Shown one piece after another: positions 30,434-41,574 of a stretch of 64,000 bases of DNA (the first letter of the stretch is position 1; every line of letters starts with the position of its first letter). The stretch is from Rhodococcoides kyotonense (GTDB lineage: Bacteria; Actinomycetota; Actinomycetes; Mycobacteriales; Mycobacteriaceae). The notes under the pieces were generated by a model, which was given only the letters and a program-made list of their open reading frames with translations, made no database searches and had not been told where the DNA came from. Location: contig NZ_FZOW01000002.1 of the NCBI RefSeq assembly GCF_900188125.1, positions 492,605 through 556,604 on the forward strand, read 5' to 3'. The translations under genes were made by a program, and so were the position numbers.

Positions 30434-33400
30434 TTGCCTTCCGATTCCTCGCTTCACCTGTCGGGCCTTGCGCGTGTGGCACTGGCGGACACGACTCTGC
30501 GATCCGTGGCCGAGGCGGTGGGTGCGGCCGAGCGCACGTTGGTCGCCCCCAATGCTGCGCGGCCGTTCGTCGCGGCGGCGATCGCCGATCGTGCTCAGGT
30601 CCTCGTCGTGACGGCCACCGGTCGCGAAGCCGACGAGTTGACCGGTGAACTCGAACAGATTCTCGGCACCTCGGTCGTGCAGTTCCCGTCGTGGGAGACG
30701 TTGCCGCACGAACGTCTGTCACCGAGCGCGGATACCGTCGGGCGGCGGCTCGAGGTGCTGCGCCGGCTCGCGCGCCCCGACGACAAGGACTACGGCCCGC
30801 CGCTTCAGGTGATCGTCACGACGGTTCGTTCACTCGTACAGCCCATGGCTCCCGGGCTCGGTGAGATCGAGCCGGTCACCCTCAAGGTCGGCGTCGAGAC
30901 CGACTTCGACGGCCTGATCCATCGGCTCGTCGAGCTCGCTTACACCCGTGTCGACATGGTCGGCAAGCGTGGTGAGTTCGCGGTCCGCGGCGGCATTCTC
31001 GACATCTTCTCGCCGACGGCCGATCATCCGGTCCGCGTCGAATTCTGGGGTGACGAGGTCACCGAACTCCGTGCGTTCGCCGTCGCCGATCAGCGATCGT
31101 TGGCCGACGTCCAGGTCGATGCCGTCATCGCACCGCCCTGTCGAGAGCTGATTCTGACGCAGGAGGTCCGCGACCGTGCCGCCGTGTTGAGTGCGGACAA
31201 TCAAGCGGACGCAGCTCTGGTCGAGATGCTGGACAAGCTGTCCGCAGGCATCCCGGTCGAGGGTATGGAGGCGTTGCTGCCGCTGCTGCAGCCGGGCGAA
31301 CTGCAACTGTTGGCCGACATCCTGCCGAGCGGTGCCCACGTGTTGCTGTGCGATCCGGAGCGAATCCGCACGCGCGCAACCGATCTGGTTCGCACGGGGC
31401 AGGAATTCCTGGAAGCGTCGTGGACGGCGGCGTCGGTCGGCGGCGCCGCCCCACTGGACACGTCGACGCTCGACACCACCAGCCTGGGCGGTGTCAGCCT
31501 GGATCTCGGTGCGTCCGCGTATCGCTCGCTGCGCCAGGTTCGCGAATCCGCGCAGGCGCAGGGCCGACCGTGGTGGACCGTCAGCCCGTTGGCATCCGGT
31601 GGCGACGACGAGTTCGAGCTCGCCGTCGAGGGTGTGCCGGAGGTCCGTGGCTCCGAGGAACTGCTGGCAGGTGTGTTCGCGATGCTGCGGGCGCATGTGT
31701 CGACGGGTGGGCGTGCCGTCATCGCTGTCGCAGGAGCAGGCACGGCGACACGTATCATCGAGCGACTCGGCGAAGCGGATGTCCCTGCGGCGCACATCGA
31801 TTCGGGTGCCGAGCCGCTTCCCGACGTCGTCAGCGTGCTGTGTGGTTCGCTGCACGAAGGACTGATTCTGCCCGACGCGCAACTCGTGGTCGTCACCGAG
31901 AGCGACCTCACCGGCAACCGCGTCACCGCGGCCGAAGGCCGAAAGATGCCCGCCAAGAGGCGGAATCAGGTCGACCCGCTCGCGCTGGTCGCAGGCGACA
32001 GCGTCGTACACGATCAGCACGGCATCGGTCGGTTCGTCGAGATGATCGAACGCACCGTCGGCGGTGCGCGTCGTGAATATCTCGTCATCGAGTATGCGCC
32101 GAGCAAGCGTGGCCATCCCGGTGATCGTCTGTTCGTTCCGATGGACTCGCTCGATCAGCTCTCGCGGTATGTCGGTGGAGAGTTGCCTGCCCTCAGCAAG
32201 CTCGGCGGATCCGACTGGGCGAACACGAAACGCAAAGCGCGCAAGGCAGTTCGAGAGATCGCGGGCGAGCTCGTGCAGCTGTACGCCGCGCGTCAGGCAG
32301 CGCCGGGGCATGCGTTCGGGCCGGACACACCGTGGCAGCGCGAGATGGAGGACGCGTTCGGTTTCACCGAGACGATGGACCAGATGACGGCCATCACCGA
32401 GGTCAAGGCCGACATGGAGAAGGCCGTCCCGATGGACCGCGTCATTCTCGGCGACGTCGGGTACGGCAAGACCGAGATCGCGGTCCGCGCGGCGTTCAAG
32501 GCTGTGCAGGACGGCAAGCAGGTGGCCGTGTTGGTGCCGACAACCCTTCTGGCGCAACAGCATCTGCAGACGTTCCAGGCGCGCATGGCGTCGTTCCCCG
32601 TGACGGTGAAGGGTCTGTCCCGCTTCACGCACGGCTCGGATTCGAAGGAAGTGATGGCGGGCCTCGCGGACGGGACCGTCGACATCGTCGTCGGCACGCA
32701 CCGATTGCTGCAGACCGGTGTCACGTGGAAGGACCTGGGCCTCGTGATCGTCGACGAGGAGCAGCGATTCGGCGTCGAGCACAAGGAACACATCAAGTCG
32801 CTGCGTACCCACGTGGACGTGCTGACGATGTCCGCGACACCTATCCCTCGTACGTTGGAGATGAGCCTTGCCGGAATCCGTGAGATGTCGACCATCCTCA
32901 CGCCGCCCGAGGAGCGTCACCCCGTCCTGACGTATGTCGGTGCGTACAACGACAAGCAGGTCGCCGCCGCTATCCGACGCGAACTGCTGCGCGATGGCCA
33001 GGTGTTCTTCGTTCACAACCGCGTCAGCTCGATCGACAAGGCAGCCAAGCGAATTCGAGATCTCGTTCCGGAAGCCCGTGTCACGACGGCGCACGGACAG
33101 ATGAACGAGGAAACCCTGGAGAAGACGGTGCAGGGGTTCTGGCAGCGAGAGACCGACGTGCTGGTGTGTACCACCATCATCGAGACCGGTCTCGACATCT
33201 CCAACGCCAACACGTTGATCGTCGAACGCAGTGACTCGCTCGGACTGTCGCAGCTGCACCAGTTGCGCGGACGCGTCGGGCGTAGTCGCGAACGCGGATA
33301 CGCGTACTTCCTCTACCCGGCGGAGAAGCCTCTGACGGAGACGGCGTACGACCGACTCGCGACGATCTCGCAGAACTCCGACCTCGGAGCCGGTATGGCC

Positions 33401-34072
33401 GTCGCCATGAAGGACCTCGAAATCCGTGGTGCCGGAAACGTTCTCGGTGCCGAGCAGTCCGGTCACGTCGCGGGTGTCGGCTTCGACCTCTACGTCCGAC
33501 TGGTCGGCGAGGCCGTCGAGGCATATCGTGCTGCGGCCGACGGCAAACCGATCTCGACGGACGAGGCACCCAAGGAGGTTCGCATCGATCTGCCGGTCGA
33601 CGCGCACATCCCGCCCGACTACGTCACCAGTGACCGACTGCGGCTCGAGGCGTACCGAAAGCTCGCTGCGGCAACCGATTCGGAGTCGATGGGAGCAGTC
33701 ATCGACGAGATGACCGACCGCTACGGTCCGCTTCCGGAGGAAGTGGGCAGGCTCGTCTCGGTCGCGAAGCTTCGTCTCATCGCCAAGGAATATGCGCTCA
33801 CCGACATCAACGTCGCTGGTACACAGGTCAAGCTGGCGCCGATGGACCTGCCCGACTCGAAGCAGATCCGCCTCAAGCGGCTGTACCCGAATGCGCAGTA
33901 CCGAGCCACGACGGGTGTCGTGCAGCTTCCGTTGCCACGCGTCGAAGGCGGAGGCGTCGGCGCCGCCCGAGTGCGCGATGTAGAACTGGTCCAGTTCATC
34001 GCCGACTTGATCTTGTCCTTGGACGGTAAGCCGTCTCGGTCGGTGTTGTTGGAGCAGACTGTGGGGGTGTGA
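30434..34072 (+). CDS. mfd: Transcription-repair coupling factor
   Basis: Mfd (1212 aa) removes stalled RNA polymerase from DNA lesions and recruits UvrA. It contains the UvrB-like N-terminal modules, the RNA-polymerase interaction domain (about [13 protein letters not shown] onward), and the RecG-like motor with Walker [17 protein letters not shown] and [22 protein letters not shown]-terminal domain closes it. The start is TTG 30434 with AGGAG 8 bases upstream; earlier in-frame codons lack a ribosome site. It ends in a TGATG overlap with mazG. Confidence 0.96.
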   Translation: MPSDSSLHLSGLARVALADTTLRSVAEAVGAAERTLVAPNAARPFVAAAIADRAQVLVVTATGREADELTGELEQILGTSVVQFPSWETLPHERLSPSADTVGRRLEVLRRLARPDDKDYGPPLQVIVTTVRSLVQPMAPGLGEIEPVTLKVGVETDFDGLIHRLVELAYTRVDMVGKRGEFAVRGGILDIFSPTADHPVRVEFWGDEVTELRAFAVADQRSLADVQVDAVIAPPCRELILTQEVRDRAAVLSADNQADAALVEMLDKLSAGIPVEGMEALLPLLQPGELQLLADILPSGAHVLLCDPERIRTRATDLVRTGQEFLEASWTAASVGGAAPLDTSTLDTTSLGGVSLDLGASAYRSLRQVRESAQAQGRPWWTVSPLASGGDDEFELAVEGVPEVRGSEELLAGVFAMLRAHVSTGGRAVIAVAGAGTATRIIERLGEADVPAAHIDSGAEPLPDVVSVLCGSLHEGLILPDAQLVVVTESDLTGNRVTAAEGRKMPAKRRNQVDPLALVAGDSVVHDQHGIGRFVEMIERTVGGARREYLVIEYAPSKRGHPGDRLFVPMDSLDQLSRYVGGELPALSKLGGSDWANTKRKARKAVREIAGELVQLYAARQAAPGHAFGPDTPWQREMEDAFGFTETMDQMTAITEVKADMEKAVPMDRVILGDVGYGKTEIAVRAAFKAVQDGKQVAVLVPTTLLAQQHLQTFQARMASFPVTVKGLSRFTHGSDSKEVMAGLADGTVDIVVGTHRLLQTGVTWKDLGLVIVDEEQRFGVEHKEHIKSLRTHVDVLTMSATPIPRTLEMSLAGIREMSTILTPPEERHPVLTYVGAYNDKQVAAAIRRELLRDGQVFFVHNRVSSIDKAAKRIRDLVPEARVTTAHGQMNEETLEKTVQGFWQRETDVLVCTTIIETGLDISNANTLIVERSDSLGLSQLHQLRGRVGRSRERGYAYFLYPAEKPLTETAYDRLATISQNSDLGAGMAVAMKDLEIRGAGNVLGAEQSGHVAGVGFDLYVRLVGEAVEAYRAAADGKPISTDEAPKEVRIDLPVDAHIPPDYVTSDRLRLEAYRKLAAATDSESMGAVIDEMTDRYGPLPEEVGRLVSVAKLRLIAKEYALTDINVAGTQVKLAPMDLPDSKQIRLKRLYPNAQYRATTGVVQLPLPRVEGGGVGAARVRDVELVQFIADLILSLDGKPSRSVLLEQTVGV

Positions 34073-34983
34073 TGACGGTAGTGCTGCTCGATCCGGTTCG
34101 GCCGACGATGGTTCCGGCGGAGGCGATCGAATTCCTGAGTGGTGTAGTGGAATTCACCGAGGAGGTCCCGGTCCGGACGAGGTGGTTGTTCTCGGGCACC
34201 GCACGGGCCGACGGTTCTGCCGGCGTGCTCGTCAGCACCGATCCGCGCAATCCCGAAGTGCTGGAACGGATCAGGCGCGGCGATCGCGTCGTCGAGTCAC
34301 CGAAGCTGCCGGGCGACGACCTGATCGCGGCAGTGGTGCTGATGGATCGCCTGCGCACCATCGGTGGGTGGGAAGCGCAGCAGACCCACGCGTCGCTGAG
34401 CGGCTATCTGCTGGAAGAGACCTACGAACTGCTCGACGCGATTCACAGCGGCAACCTCGTCGACCTCAAGGAAGAGCTCGGGGACATCTTGCTGCAGGTG
34501 CTGTTCCACTCACGGATCGCGCAGGATGCCGCCGAGAACTCGTTCGATGTCGATGACGTGGCGGCCGGATTGGTGGCCAAGTTGACGCACCGCACGCCTC
34601 ATCTGACCGACGGGTCGACGGGGCCCATCGACGTCGCAACACAGGAGAAGGCGTGGGAGGAACGCAAGGCGGCCGAGAAGGCGCGCGGATCCTGCCTCGA
34701 CGGGATCGCGATGGCGCAACCCGCACTCGCGTTGGCGCAGAAGGTCGTCGGGCGCGCGTCGAAAGCAGGGTTGCCCGACGAACTCGTGCCCGACGAGTTG
34801 CGGACCGTCCACATCGGCGCCGACCACAGTCATGGCGGGGAGAGCGCGGAAGACCTGCTGCGCCGGAACGTCCTCGACTTCGCCCGACGCGTCCGGGGTG
34901 CCGAGGAGTCCGCGAAGCTCCACGGCGCCGAGCCCGGAAACCTCACCGCGATCGAGTGGATAGAGAACTGGGGCCGGAAGTAG
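34072..34983 (+). CDS. mazG: Nucleoside triphosphate pyrophosphohydrolase MazG
   Basis: MazG (303 aa) hydrolyses aberrant NTPs such as oxidised nucleotides. The N-terminal 90 residues are the actinobacterial extension ([13 protein letters not shown]); the MazG domain has the metal-binding pattern EETYELLDAI ... DLKEELGDILLQVLFHS. ATG 34072 overlaps the mfd stop by one base; a GTG one codon earlier (34069) is possible. The mfd-mazG order is conserved in mycobacteria (Rv1020-Rv1021). Confidence 0.93.
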   Translation: MTVVLLDPVRPTMVPAEAIEFLSGVVEFTEEVPVRTRWLFSGTARADGSAGVLVSTDPRNPEVLERIRRGDRVVESPKLPGDDLIAAVVLMDRLRTIGGWEAQQTHASLSGYLLEETYELLDAIHSGNLVDLKEELGDILLQVLFHSRIAQDAAENSFDVDDVAAGLVAKLTHRTPHLTDGSTGPIDVATQEKAWEERKAAEKARGSCLDGIAMAQPALALAQKVVGRASKAGLPDELVPDELRTVHIGADHSHGGESAEDLLRRNVLDFARRVRGAEESAKLHGAEPGNLTAIEWIENWGRK

Positions 34984-34984
34984 G

Positions 34985-35092
34985 CCCCCCTTCTTCCGCC
35001 CGCCCCTTCTCCGCCCGCCCGCCCCTTCTCCGTCCGCCCCCTTCTCCGCCCGCCCCTTCTTCGCCCGCCCCTTCTTCGCCCGCCCCCTGTTC
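34985..35092. repeat. C-rich tandem repeat
   Basis: About seven degenerate copies of a 15-base unit CCCGCCCCTTCTTCG or CCCGCCCCTTCTCCG occupy the stretch directly after mazG. One strand is almost purely pyrimidine apart from regular G residues. Such runs change in copy number by slippage. No open frame of interest crosses it. Confidence 0.75.
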
Positions 35093-35094
35093 CG

Positions 35095-35115
35095 GAGCGA
35101 ATGTGACATTTGCTC
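35095..35115. terminator. hairpin downstream of mazG
   Basis: GAGCGAATGT and ACATTTGCTC (35095-35104 and 35106-35115) pair with one G-U around a single base. The spacing is tight, so the stem would open in the middle. It lies 112 bases after the mazG stop. Confidence 0.45.
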
Positions 35116-35167
35116 ACTCTGAGTGACCGAGGGCCGCCCTCGCTCCGGACCTGGCACGCCCCCGTCC

Positions 35168-35220
35168 CGCTTGGATGAACCGTTCAAGCCATCTGATCGT
35201 ATGAATGGACCATTCAAGCG
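35168..35220 (+). repeat. 53-bp palindromic repeat, copy A
   Basis: The copy is framed by CGCTTGGATGAACCG and GGACCATTCAAGCG and contains GCCATCTGATCGTATG. It lies between the convergent mazG and RibD-like genes. Together with copy B in the same orientation it brackets the RibD-like gene. Confidence 0.85.
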
Positions 35221-35279
35221 GTGGTCGGGCGGGTGGTCGGGCGAGGGGCGGGTGGGTCGGGGGCCGAACGCCGGCCCGC

Positions 35280-35921
35280 CTACTTCCGCCAGAACAGGTG
35301 GTGCGTCACACCGCTGGGGCTGGGCACGACCTCGTGTTCGAAGCGGTCGTTCAGCTCGTCGGGGGAGTCCCAGAGCTTCAGCCCCGATCCGATTTCGACG
35401 CCGGACACGGCGATGTGCATGGTGTCGACGAGGTCCGCGTCGAGGAATTCGCGGACAGTGGTGACGCCTCCGCCCAGGCGCACGTCACGGCCGTCGGCTG
35501 CTTCCCGTGCCTGGCCGAGCACCGTGGCTGCATCTGCGTCGACGAAGTGGAACGTCGTCTCGCCGCGTGTGATGGACGGACGCTCGTGATGCGTGAGAAC
35601 GAAAACGGGGGTGTGGAAGGGCGGTTCGTCACCCCACCAGCCTTCCCACTCGAGGTTCTCCCACGGTCCGCGTTGGTATCCGAATTTGTTTCGACCCATG
35701 ATCTCTGCGCCGATGTTGTGGGCGAAGTCCCGCGTGAAGTAGTCGTCGAGTCCGCGGGTGCCGCCCGGATCCGTACGGTTCGGCCAGCTCGCGGTCGCAC
35801 CGCACCACGCGAACATGCCCGAGTGGTCGAATCCGAACGGGCTCTCCAAGCTCTGGTTCACCCCCGCCGCGACGCCATCGCTGGAGACGTTGAAGTTCTG
35901 GACCCGAAGTAGCTGTGGCAC
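35280..35921 (-). CDS. Dihydrofolate reductase/RibD C-terminal domain protein
   Basis: A 213-aa single-domain protein with the pattern of RibD-C/DHFR-like reductases: GRNKFGYQRGPW, a central TPVFVLTHHERPSI strand and the nucleotide-binding DVRLGGGVTTVREFLDADLVD. Many such actinobacterial proteins are annotated as dihydrofolate-reductase-like oxidoreductases of unknown substrate. GTG 35921 is preferred (GGGAGC 4 bases upstream). The gene is bracketed by two copies of the 53-bp repeat, and unlike its neighbours it has no partner operon. Confidence 0.8.
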   Translation of the reverse strand: MPQLLRVQNFNVSSDGVAAGVNQSLESPFGFDHSGMFAWCGATASWPNRTDPGGTRGLDDYFTRDFAHNIGAEIMGRNKFGYQRGPWENLEWEGWWGDEPPFHTPVFVLTHHERPSITRGETTFHFVDADAATVLGQAREAADGRDVRLGGGVTTVREFLDADLVDTMHIAVSGVEIGSGLKLWDSPDELNDRFEHEVVPSPSGVTHHLFWRK

Positions 35922-35984
35922 GTGCGCTCCCGTGGTCGATCGTGAAAGGACGGGGTGTAGACCCGGTAGCGTCGCAAAACTCAT

Positions 35985-36037
35985 CGCTTGGATGAACCCC
36001 GGAAGCTATCTGACCGTATGAATGGACCATTCAAGCG
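35985..36037 (+). repeat. 53-bp palindromic repeat, copy B
   Basis: The copy is framed by CGCTTGGATGAACCCC and GGACCATTCAAGCG, in direct orientation to copy A with a 764-base gap. It sits 10 bases beyond the 3' end of efeB and upstream of the RibD-like gene. Confidence 0.85.
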
Positions 36038-36047
36038 ATCGAGGGGA

Positions 36048-37292
36048 TCAGCCGAACAACGTCGAACCCCAATACTCCGACTCACCCAACCCCGGGGGAC
36101 AAGCGAACACCGCCGATCCGACGTGCTGGATGTACTCGTTCATCGCATCCTTGCGAGCCAGGGCCAACTGCATGGGCACGAACTGGGTCAGCGGGTCGCG
36201 GCAGTATGCGATGAAGAAGAGGCCGGCGTCGAGGTGGCCGAAACCGTCGGATCCGTCGGTGAAGTTGTATCCCCGACGCAGGATCTGAATGCCGCCCAAT
36301 TCTTCCTTCGACGCCAACCGCACGTGCGCGTCCTCGTCGATCAAGAATCCGTGCGGCCCTTTGGAATCGAGGTCCAGGTCGTCGAACTCGTCCTGGAGGC
36401 CCAGTGGAGCACCGGATCCCTTGCTACGTCCGATGACTCGTTCCTGCTCGTTCAACACCGTGCGATCCCAGGATTCGATGAGCATCCGAATTCGACGGGC
36501 CACGAGGAACGAGCCTCCACGCATCCAGTCCTGATCGCCGTCACCTACCCACACGAAATCGTCGAGAAGTCCCGGCTCCTCTGCCTTCAAGTTGGCCGTT
36601 CCGTCCTTGAATCCGAACAGGTTTCGGGGCGTGGCCTGCGTCGTCGAGGTCGACGACGTTCGCCCGAACCCGAGCTGTGACCACTTGACCGACACGGTGC
36701 CGAAGCCCACCCGAGCCAGGTTCCGAATTGCGTGGACAGCAACTTGCGGATCATCAGCGCACGCCTGAATACACAGGTCGCCACCCGATCGCAACGGATC
36801 CAAATTGTCACCGGGGAAATGCTGCAGGTCGGCCAACGAAGCCGGCCGCGAACCCTCCAAACCGAACCGTGAGAACAGCCCGGGCCCGAACCCGATCGTC
36901 AACGTCAATGACGACGCCGAAAGGCCTAGGGCTTCACCGGTATCCGACGGCGGCTTGTATTCGCCTGCGCCGACGGCGCCGCCCTCGAACGTCTCCTCCC
37001 CGCGGGTCAGTCGCTCCGCCATCTCCGTCCATTCGCGAAGGAGTGCAACGAACTCGTCACGAGAGTCGGTCGTGATGTCGAACGCCACGAAATGCATTCG
37101 GTCCTGCGCCGGGGTGACGATGCCGGCCTGATGGTCACCGCGAAAATCCACGATGTCCGACGGCGCATCGCCGGAATCGGCAACAGCGAAAGCCCCGACC
37201 GCTCCTGCGCCGACCACTGCAGCGCCTGCCCCGGCGGCGCCGAACAGCTGCCGCCGGGAGAAGCGCCGAGAATTACTGTCCTGCAACGACAC
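36048..37292 (-). CDS. efeB: Tat-exported Dyp-type heme peroxidase/deferrochelatase EfeB
   Basis: EfeB (414 aa) is the heme peroxidase partner of the EfeUO ferrous-iron importer; it is proposed to oxidise iron or extract it from heme outside the membrane. A twin-arginine signal is clear (SRRQLFGAAG at 12-21, then an Ala/Gly-rich segment to about 38). The Dyp motif GFKDG is present in the central part. It overlaps the 3' end of efeO by 20 bases, closing the efeUOB operon. Confidence 0.92.
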   Translation of the reverse strand: MSLQDSNSRRFSRRQLFGAAGAGAAVVGAGAVGAFAVADSGDAPSDIVDFRGDHQAGIVTPAQDRMHFVAFDITTDSRDEFVALLREWTEMAERLTRGEETFEGGAVGAGEYKPPSDTGEALGLSASSLTLTIGFGPGLFSRFGLEGSRPASLADLQHFPGDNLDPLRSGGDLCIQACADDPQVAVHAIRNLARVGFGTVSVKWSQLGFGRTSSTSTTQATPRNLFGFKDGTANLKAEEPGLLDDFVWVGDGDQDWMRGGSFLVARRIRMLIESWDRTVLNEQERVIGRSKGSGAPLGLQDEFDDLDLDSKGPHGFLIDEDAHVRLASKEELGGIQILRRGYNFTDGSDGFGHLDAGLFFIAYCRDPLTQFVPMQLALARKDAMNEYIQHVGSAVFACPPGLGESEYWGSTLFG

Positions 37293-38412
37293 CCTGTACC
37301 TGGCTCACTTCTGCCGACAGTGCGTCGATCTTGTTCGACAGCGCCTGTCGCTGGGGTTCGGTGACGGTGTCGTAGAAGACGAAACCGTCACCCTGACGAT
37401 ACTGCGCGAGTTCCGCATCGAGCTCTGCGAAGCGTGCGTCGATCGAAGTACCCAGATCGGGATCGCTCTGATCGATGATCGGACGCACCGCGGCGACGGC
37501 TGCCTGCGAACCGTCGACGTTGGCTTGGAAATCCCACAGGTCCGTGTGCGAGAAGAAGTCCTCTTCACCGCTGATCTTGGTCTTGGCGACCTCGTCGAGC
37601 AATCCCTGTGCGCCACCGGCGACCTGGATCGGATCGACGGTGAAGTCGTCGGCCTTCACTTTCTCGGCCAGCTCGGCGATGTCGGCTTGCAACTGATCTG
37701 CCATGGCGTTCGTGTCGGGCTGCAGTCCCTGGGCCCACAGGTCCTTCTCGATTCGGTGGAAGCCTGTCCAGGTATCCCCGGGCTCGACGTCGGGCTCACG
37801 AAGGTCGATGCGGGGATCCAGGTCGTCGGGGAAGCTCTCGGCGACGGGCTCGATACGCTCGTAATAGCTACGCGTGATGGGGAATTGGGCCTTGGCGGCC
37901 TCGATGTCGCCGGCCTTGACCGAGGCAACGAACTGAGCCGTCGTCTCCTGCAATGCGTCGACCTGGCTGACGACGTACCGCTTGTATCCCGACGCGGCCT
38001 CCTCGAGCAGGCCGTTCTCGTCGGCCTGGCGTACCGCATCGCCGGTGACGACGTAGTCGGCGCGGATACCGTCGCCGACCATGCCTGCCTTGCATGCGGT
38101 TTGGTAGGTGCCGGGGTCGGGGAGGGCGACGATGAGCTGACGCGTCAGGCCGGGGCCGATGTTCTCGACCTCGCCCATGACGCGGTCGCCTTCACCGTAG
38201 ACGTAGAACTCGGTGACCTTGCTTCCGTTGTTCGTGATCTGGAACGTCGAATTGCCTGTTTTGCCTTCGGTACTCGCGACGTCGCATGTGGTGTCCGTCG
38301 CGGCGACCGCAATGTCCTCGGCGCTCGCGTCGGACGTGGATTTCTCCGTACAACCGGCGAGCGCCAGGGGAAGAACCGCGATCGCGGCCAGAGCGTAAGT
38401 GGTACGACGCAT
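37273..38412 (-). CDS. efeO: Iron uptake lipoprotein EfeO (cupredoxin + M75 domains)
   Basis: EfeO (379 aa) is the periplasmic iron-binding component. A lipoprotein signal ends in LALAGC with Cys21 as the lipid site. Residues about 30-120 form the cupredoxin-like domain and about 135-375 the imelysin/M75 domain with the GFHRIE metal motif. Two starts compete: ATG 38412 has AAAGG 10 bases upstream; ATG 38430 overlaps the efeU stop as ATGA and would add six residues. Confidence 0.92.
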   Translation of the reverse strand: MRRTTYALAAIAVLPLALAGCTEKSTSDASAEDIAVAATDTTCDVASTEGKTGNSTFQITNNGSKVTEFYVYGEGDRVMGEVENIGPGLTRQLIVALPDPGTYQTACKAGMVGDGIRADYVVTGDAVRQADENGLLEEAASGYKRYVVSQVDALQETTAQFVASVKAGDIEAAKAQFPITRSYYERIEPVAESFPDDLDPRIDLREPDVEPGDTWTGFHRIEKDLWAQGLQPDTNAMADQLQADIAELAEKVKADDFTVDPIQVAGGAQGLLDEVAKTKISGEEDFFSHTDLWDFQANVDGSQAAVAAVRPIIDQSDPDLGTSIDARFAELDAELAQYRQGDGFVFYDTVTEPQRQALSNKIDALSAEVSQVQGVVAGQ

Positions 38413-38426
38413 CGAGACGACGCCTT

Positions 38427-39296
38427 TCATGAGGTGAGTGCCGGTTCGGGAACACGAACCGGCCGAAGGAAGAGGAACAGAACGATGACGAGGTATGCAG
38501 CCCAGCTGACCGCTTGTAGCACGGTCGGTTCGGGCCGGAAGTTGAAGATGCCGGCGAGGACGGTGCCGTACCAGCTGGATGCGTCGTACTGCGCGGTGAT
38601 ATCGAACGCGATTGCGCTGCCGCCGGGAAGTAGCCCGCCGATCTGCAAGGCGCGGATGCCGTACGCGAGGATGCCCGCGGCGACGACGATGAGGAAGATA
38701 CCGGTGTATCGGAAGAATTTGGCGAAGTCGATGCGGATAGCTCCGAAGTACAAGAGGACCGTCAGAAACGCGGCGACGACGATACCGAGAAGCAGGCCGA
38801 GCAGTGGCCACAGGCTGCCGTGGGTGTTCTCGGCGTAGCCGACCATGAGCAAGGCCGTCTCGACGCCTTCACGCCCGACGGCGAAGAACGACAGCGTCAG
38901 GACAGCGATCGGTCCGACGGCCAGTGCGCGTTCCATCCCGCCGCGGAGCTCGCCGGACATGTCCTTGGCCGCGGTGCGCATCCACAGAACCATTGTCGTG
39001 ACGATTGCGACGGCGACGAGCGACGCTATGCCTGCGATGATCTCGGCGGTCAGGCCCGTGACGGTCGACGTGCCGAAGTGGATGACGAAGAAAATGATCG
39101 CGACCATTGCCACTGCAATGCCGACGCCCAGCCACACCCACTTCAGTGCATCCCGACGATGGGCCTTGACCAGGAACGCCACGAGGATCATGACGACGAT
39201 GCCGGTTTCGAGGCCTTCGCGGAGGCCGATGAGTCCGCTTCCGAACGTCTGAGTGGCGATCGACGGAGCGGATCCTGCGGCGGCGAGAACGGACAA
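38427..39296 (-). CDS. efeU: Iron permease EfeU (FTR1/OFeT family)
   Basis: EfeU (289 aa) is the membrane iron channel. About seven hydrophobic segments are present with both REXXE iron motifs: REGLE (26-30) in the first segment and REGVE in the fourth. The preferred start is TTG 39296 with AGGAG 10 bases upstream, giving the usual FTR1 N-terminus. Transcription is probably iron-repressed through the IdeR box just upstream. Confidence 0.91.
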   Translation of the reverse strand: MSVLAAAGSAPSIATQTFGSGLIGLREGLETGIVVMILVAFLVKAHRRDALKWVWLGVGIAVAMVAIIFFVIHFGTSTVTGLTAEIIAGIASLVAVAIVTTMVLWMRTAAKDMSGELRGGMERALAVGPIAVLTLSFFAVGREGVETALLMVGYAENTHGSLWPLLGLLLGIVVAAFLTVLLYFGAIRIDFAKFFRYTGIFLIVVAAGILAYGIRALQIGGLLPGGSAIAFDITAQYDASSWYGTVLAGIFNFRPEPTVLQAVSWAAYLVIVLFLFLRPVRVPEPALTS

Positions 39297-39321
39297 CGTC
39301 TGGTGCTCCTGAACGAATAAA

Positions 39322-39340
39322 CAAGGGTAGGCGACCCTCA
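39322..39340 (-). promoter_or_regulatory. IdeR/DtxR iron box upstream of efeUOB
   Basis: The 19-mer CAAGGGTAGGCGACCCTCA matches 13 of 19 positions of the known IdeR/DtxR consensus TTAGGTTAGGCTAACCTAA and keeps its dyad (AGGGT.G.C.ACCCT). It lies 25 bases upstream of the efeU start, where a repressor would block the promoter. Confidence 0.75.
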
Positions 39341-39386
39341 TGCGGTTGAGAGCAACATACACCCTGAAACCGGGAACAAACCTGCT

Positions 39387-39416
39387 TTGACCTGCGCATA
39401 CGTCTAGCTTTAGGTT
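39387..39416 (+). promoter_or_regulatory. putative promoter for lpqU
   Basis: TTGACC (39387-39392) and TAGGTT (39411-39416) are separated by 18 bases and lie 22 bases upstream of the first candidate start. The match to the housekeeping-type consensus is moderate. Confidence 0.4.
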
Positions 39417-39438
39417 TCTATTACTTTTGGTGTGCAGG

Positions 39439-40173
39439 ATGGACCGAGTGAAGAACCGACTGAGGTGGGTGCTCACCGTCGTGTCGGTGGCGCTGGTGGC
39501 GGCTGCGTGTGGCTCCTCGGAACCGCCGCGTGAGATTCCGGAAGGCATTCCGCCCGGTCCGGGAACGCCGGTGCCCGTCATCGATTTCAACGCGCCAGGC
39601 CGCACAGCAGACCTGCTGCTCGCGTGGGCCGAGCCGCAATCGTCGGAACTGAACATCTCGGCACCCGCGCTTGCCGCATACGCCCATGCGGCGGCGATCA
39701 TGGCCGCGACGTCGCCCGACTGCGGAATCGCATGGACGACGCTCGCGGGCATCGGCTACATCGAGAGCAGGCACGGCACGTATCAGGGCTCGTCCGTAGC
39801 GCCCGACGGCACCGTCTCGCCCCCGATCCGCGGAATCCCGCTCGACGGCGGCCCGGGCGTCGCCGAAATCCCGGACACCGACGGCGGCCTGCTCGACGGC
39901 GACCCGGTCCACGACCGGGCGATGGGCCCGATGCAGTTCATCCCCGAGACGTGGCGCAAGTGGGGTGTCGACGCCAACGGTGACGGCATGCCCGACCCCG
40001 ACAATCTCGACGACGCGGCACTCACCGCTGCTCGGTATCTCTGCGCACGGGGTGGTGACCTCGCCACTCCCGAAGGCTGGGAGCGTGCGCTGATGGCCTA
40101 CAACCAGTCCGGCGTCTATCTGCGCGACGTCCGTGACGCGGCCGCGGCCTACTCGGTCGGCACGAGAGCGTAG
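39439..40173 (+). CDS. lpqU: Lytic transglycosylase-like lipoprotein LpqU
   Basis: A secreted lipoprotein (244 aa): signal peptide with lipobox VAAAC (Cys24), a Pro-rich spacer, then an SLT/MltB-like domain with catalytic Glu in GIGYIESRHGTY, AMGPMQFIPETW and the C-terminal MAYNQSG. It would cleave peptidoglycan glycan strands. It lies before eno, the place of lpqU (Rv1022). GTG 39448, with AGGAT 8 bases upstream, is an alternative start. Confidence 0.88.
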   Translation: MDRVKNRLRWVLTVVSVALVAAACGSSEPPREIPEGIPPGPGTPVPVIDFNAPGRTADLLLAWAEPQSSELNISAPALAAYAHAAAIMAATSPDCGIAWTTLAGIGYIESRHGTYQGSSVAPDGTVSPPIRGIPLDGGPGVAEIPDTDGGLLDGDPVHDRAMGPMQFIPETWRKWGVDANGDGMPDPDNLDDAALTAARYLCARGGDLATPEGWERALMAYNQSGVYLRDVRDAAAAYSVGTRA

Positions 40174-40209
40174 TGACATGCGCCCGTCGTCGGCGAGCGG
40201 CTAGTCTGA

Positions 40210-41541
<1,332 letters not shown>

Positions 41542-41574
41542 CTCTTTTCGAGGCGACAAGGCGGAGTTGGTTTG

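Noticed and set aside
30830..33607. Very long minus-strand frame inside mfd
   Set aside because: Antisense shadow caused by high GC at third positions; mfd on the plus strand has all motifs.
34985..35092. Repeat array resembling a CRISPR
   Set aside because: Units are about 15 bases, contiguous, degenerate and without unique spacers; no cas genes are near.
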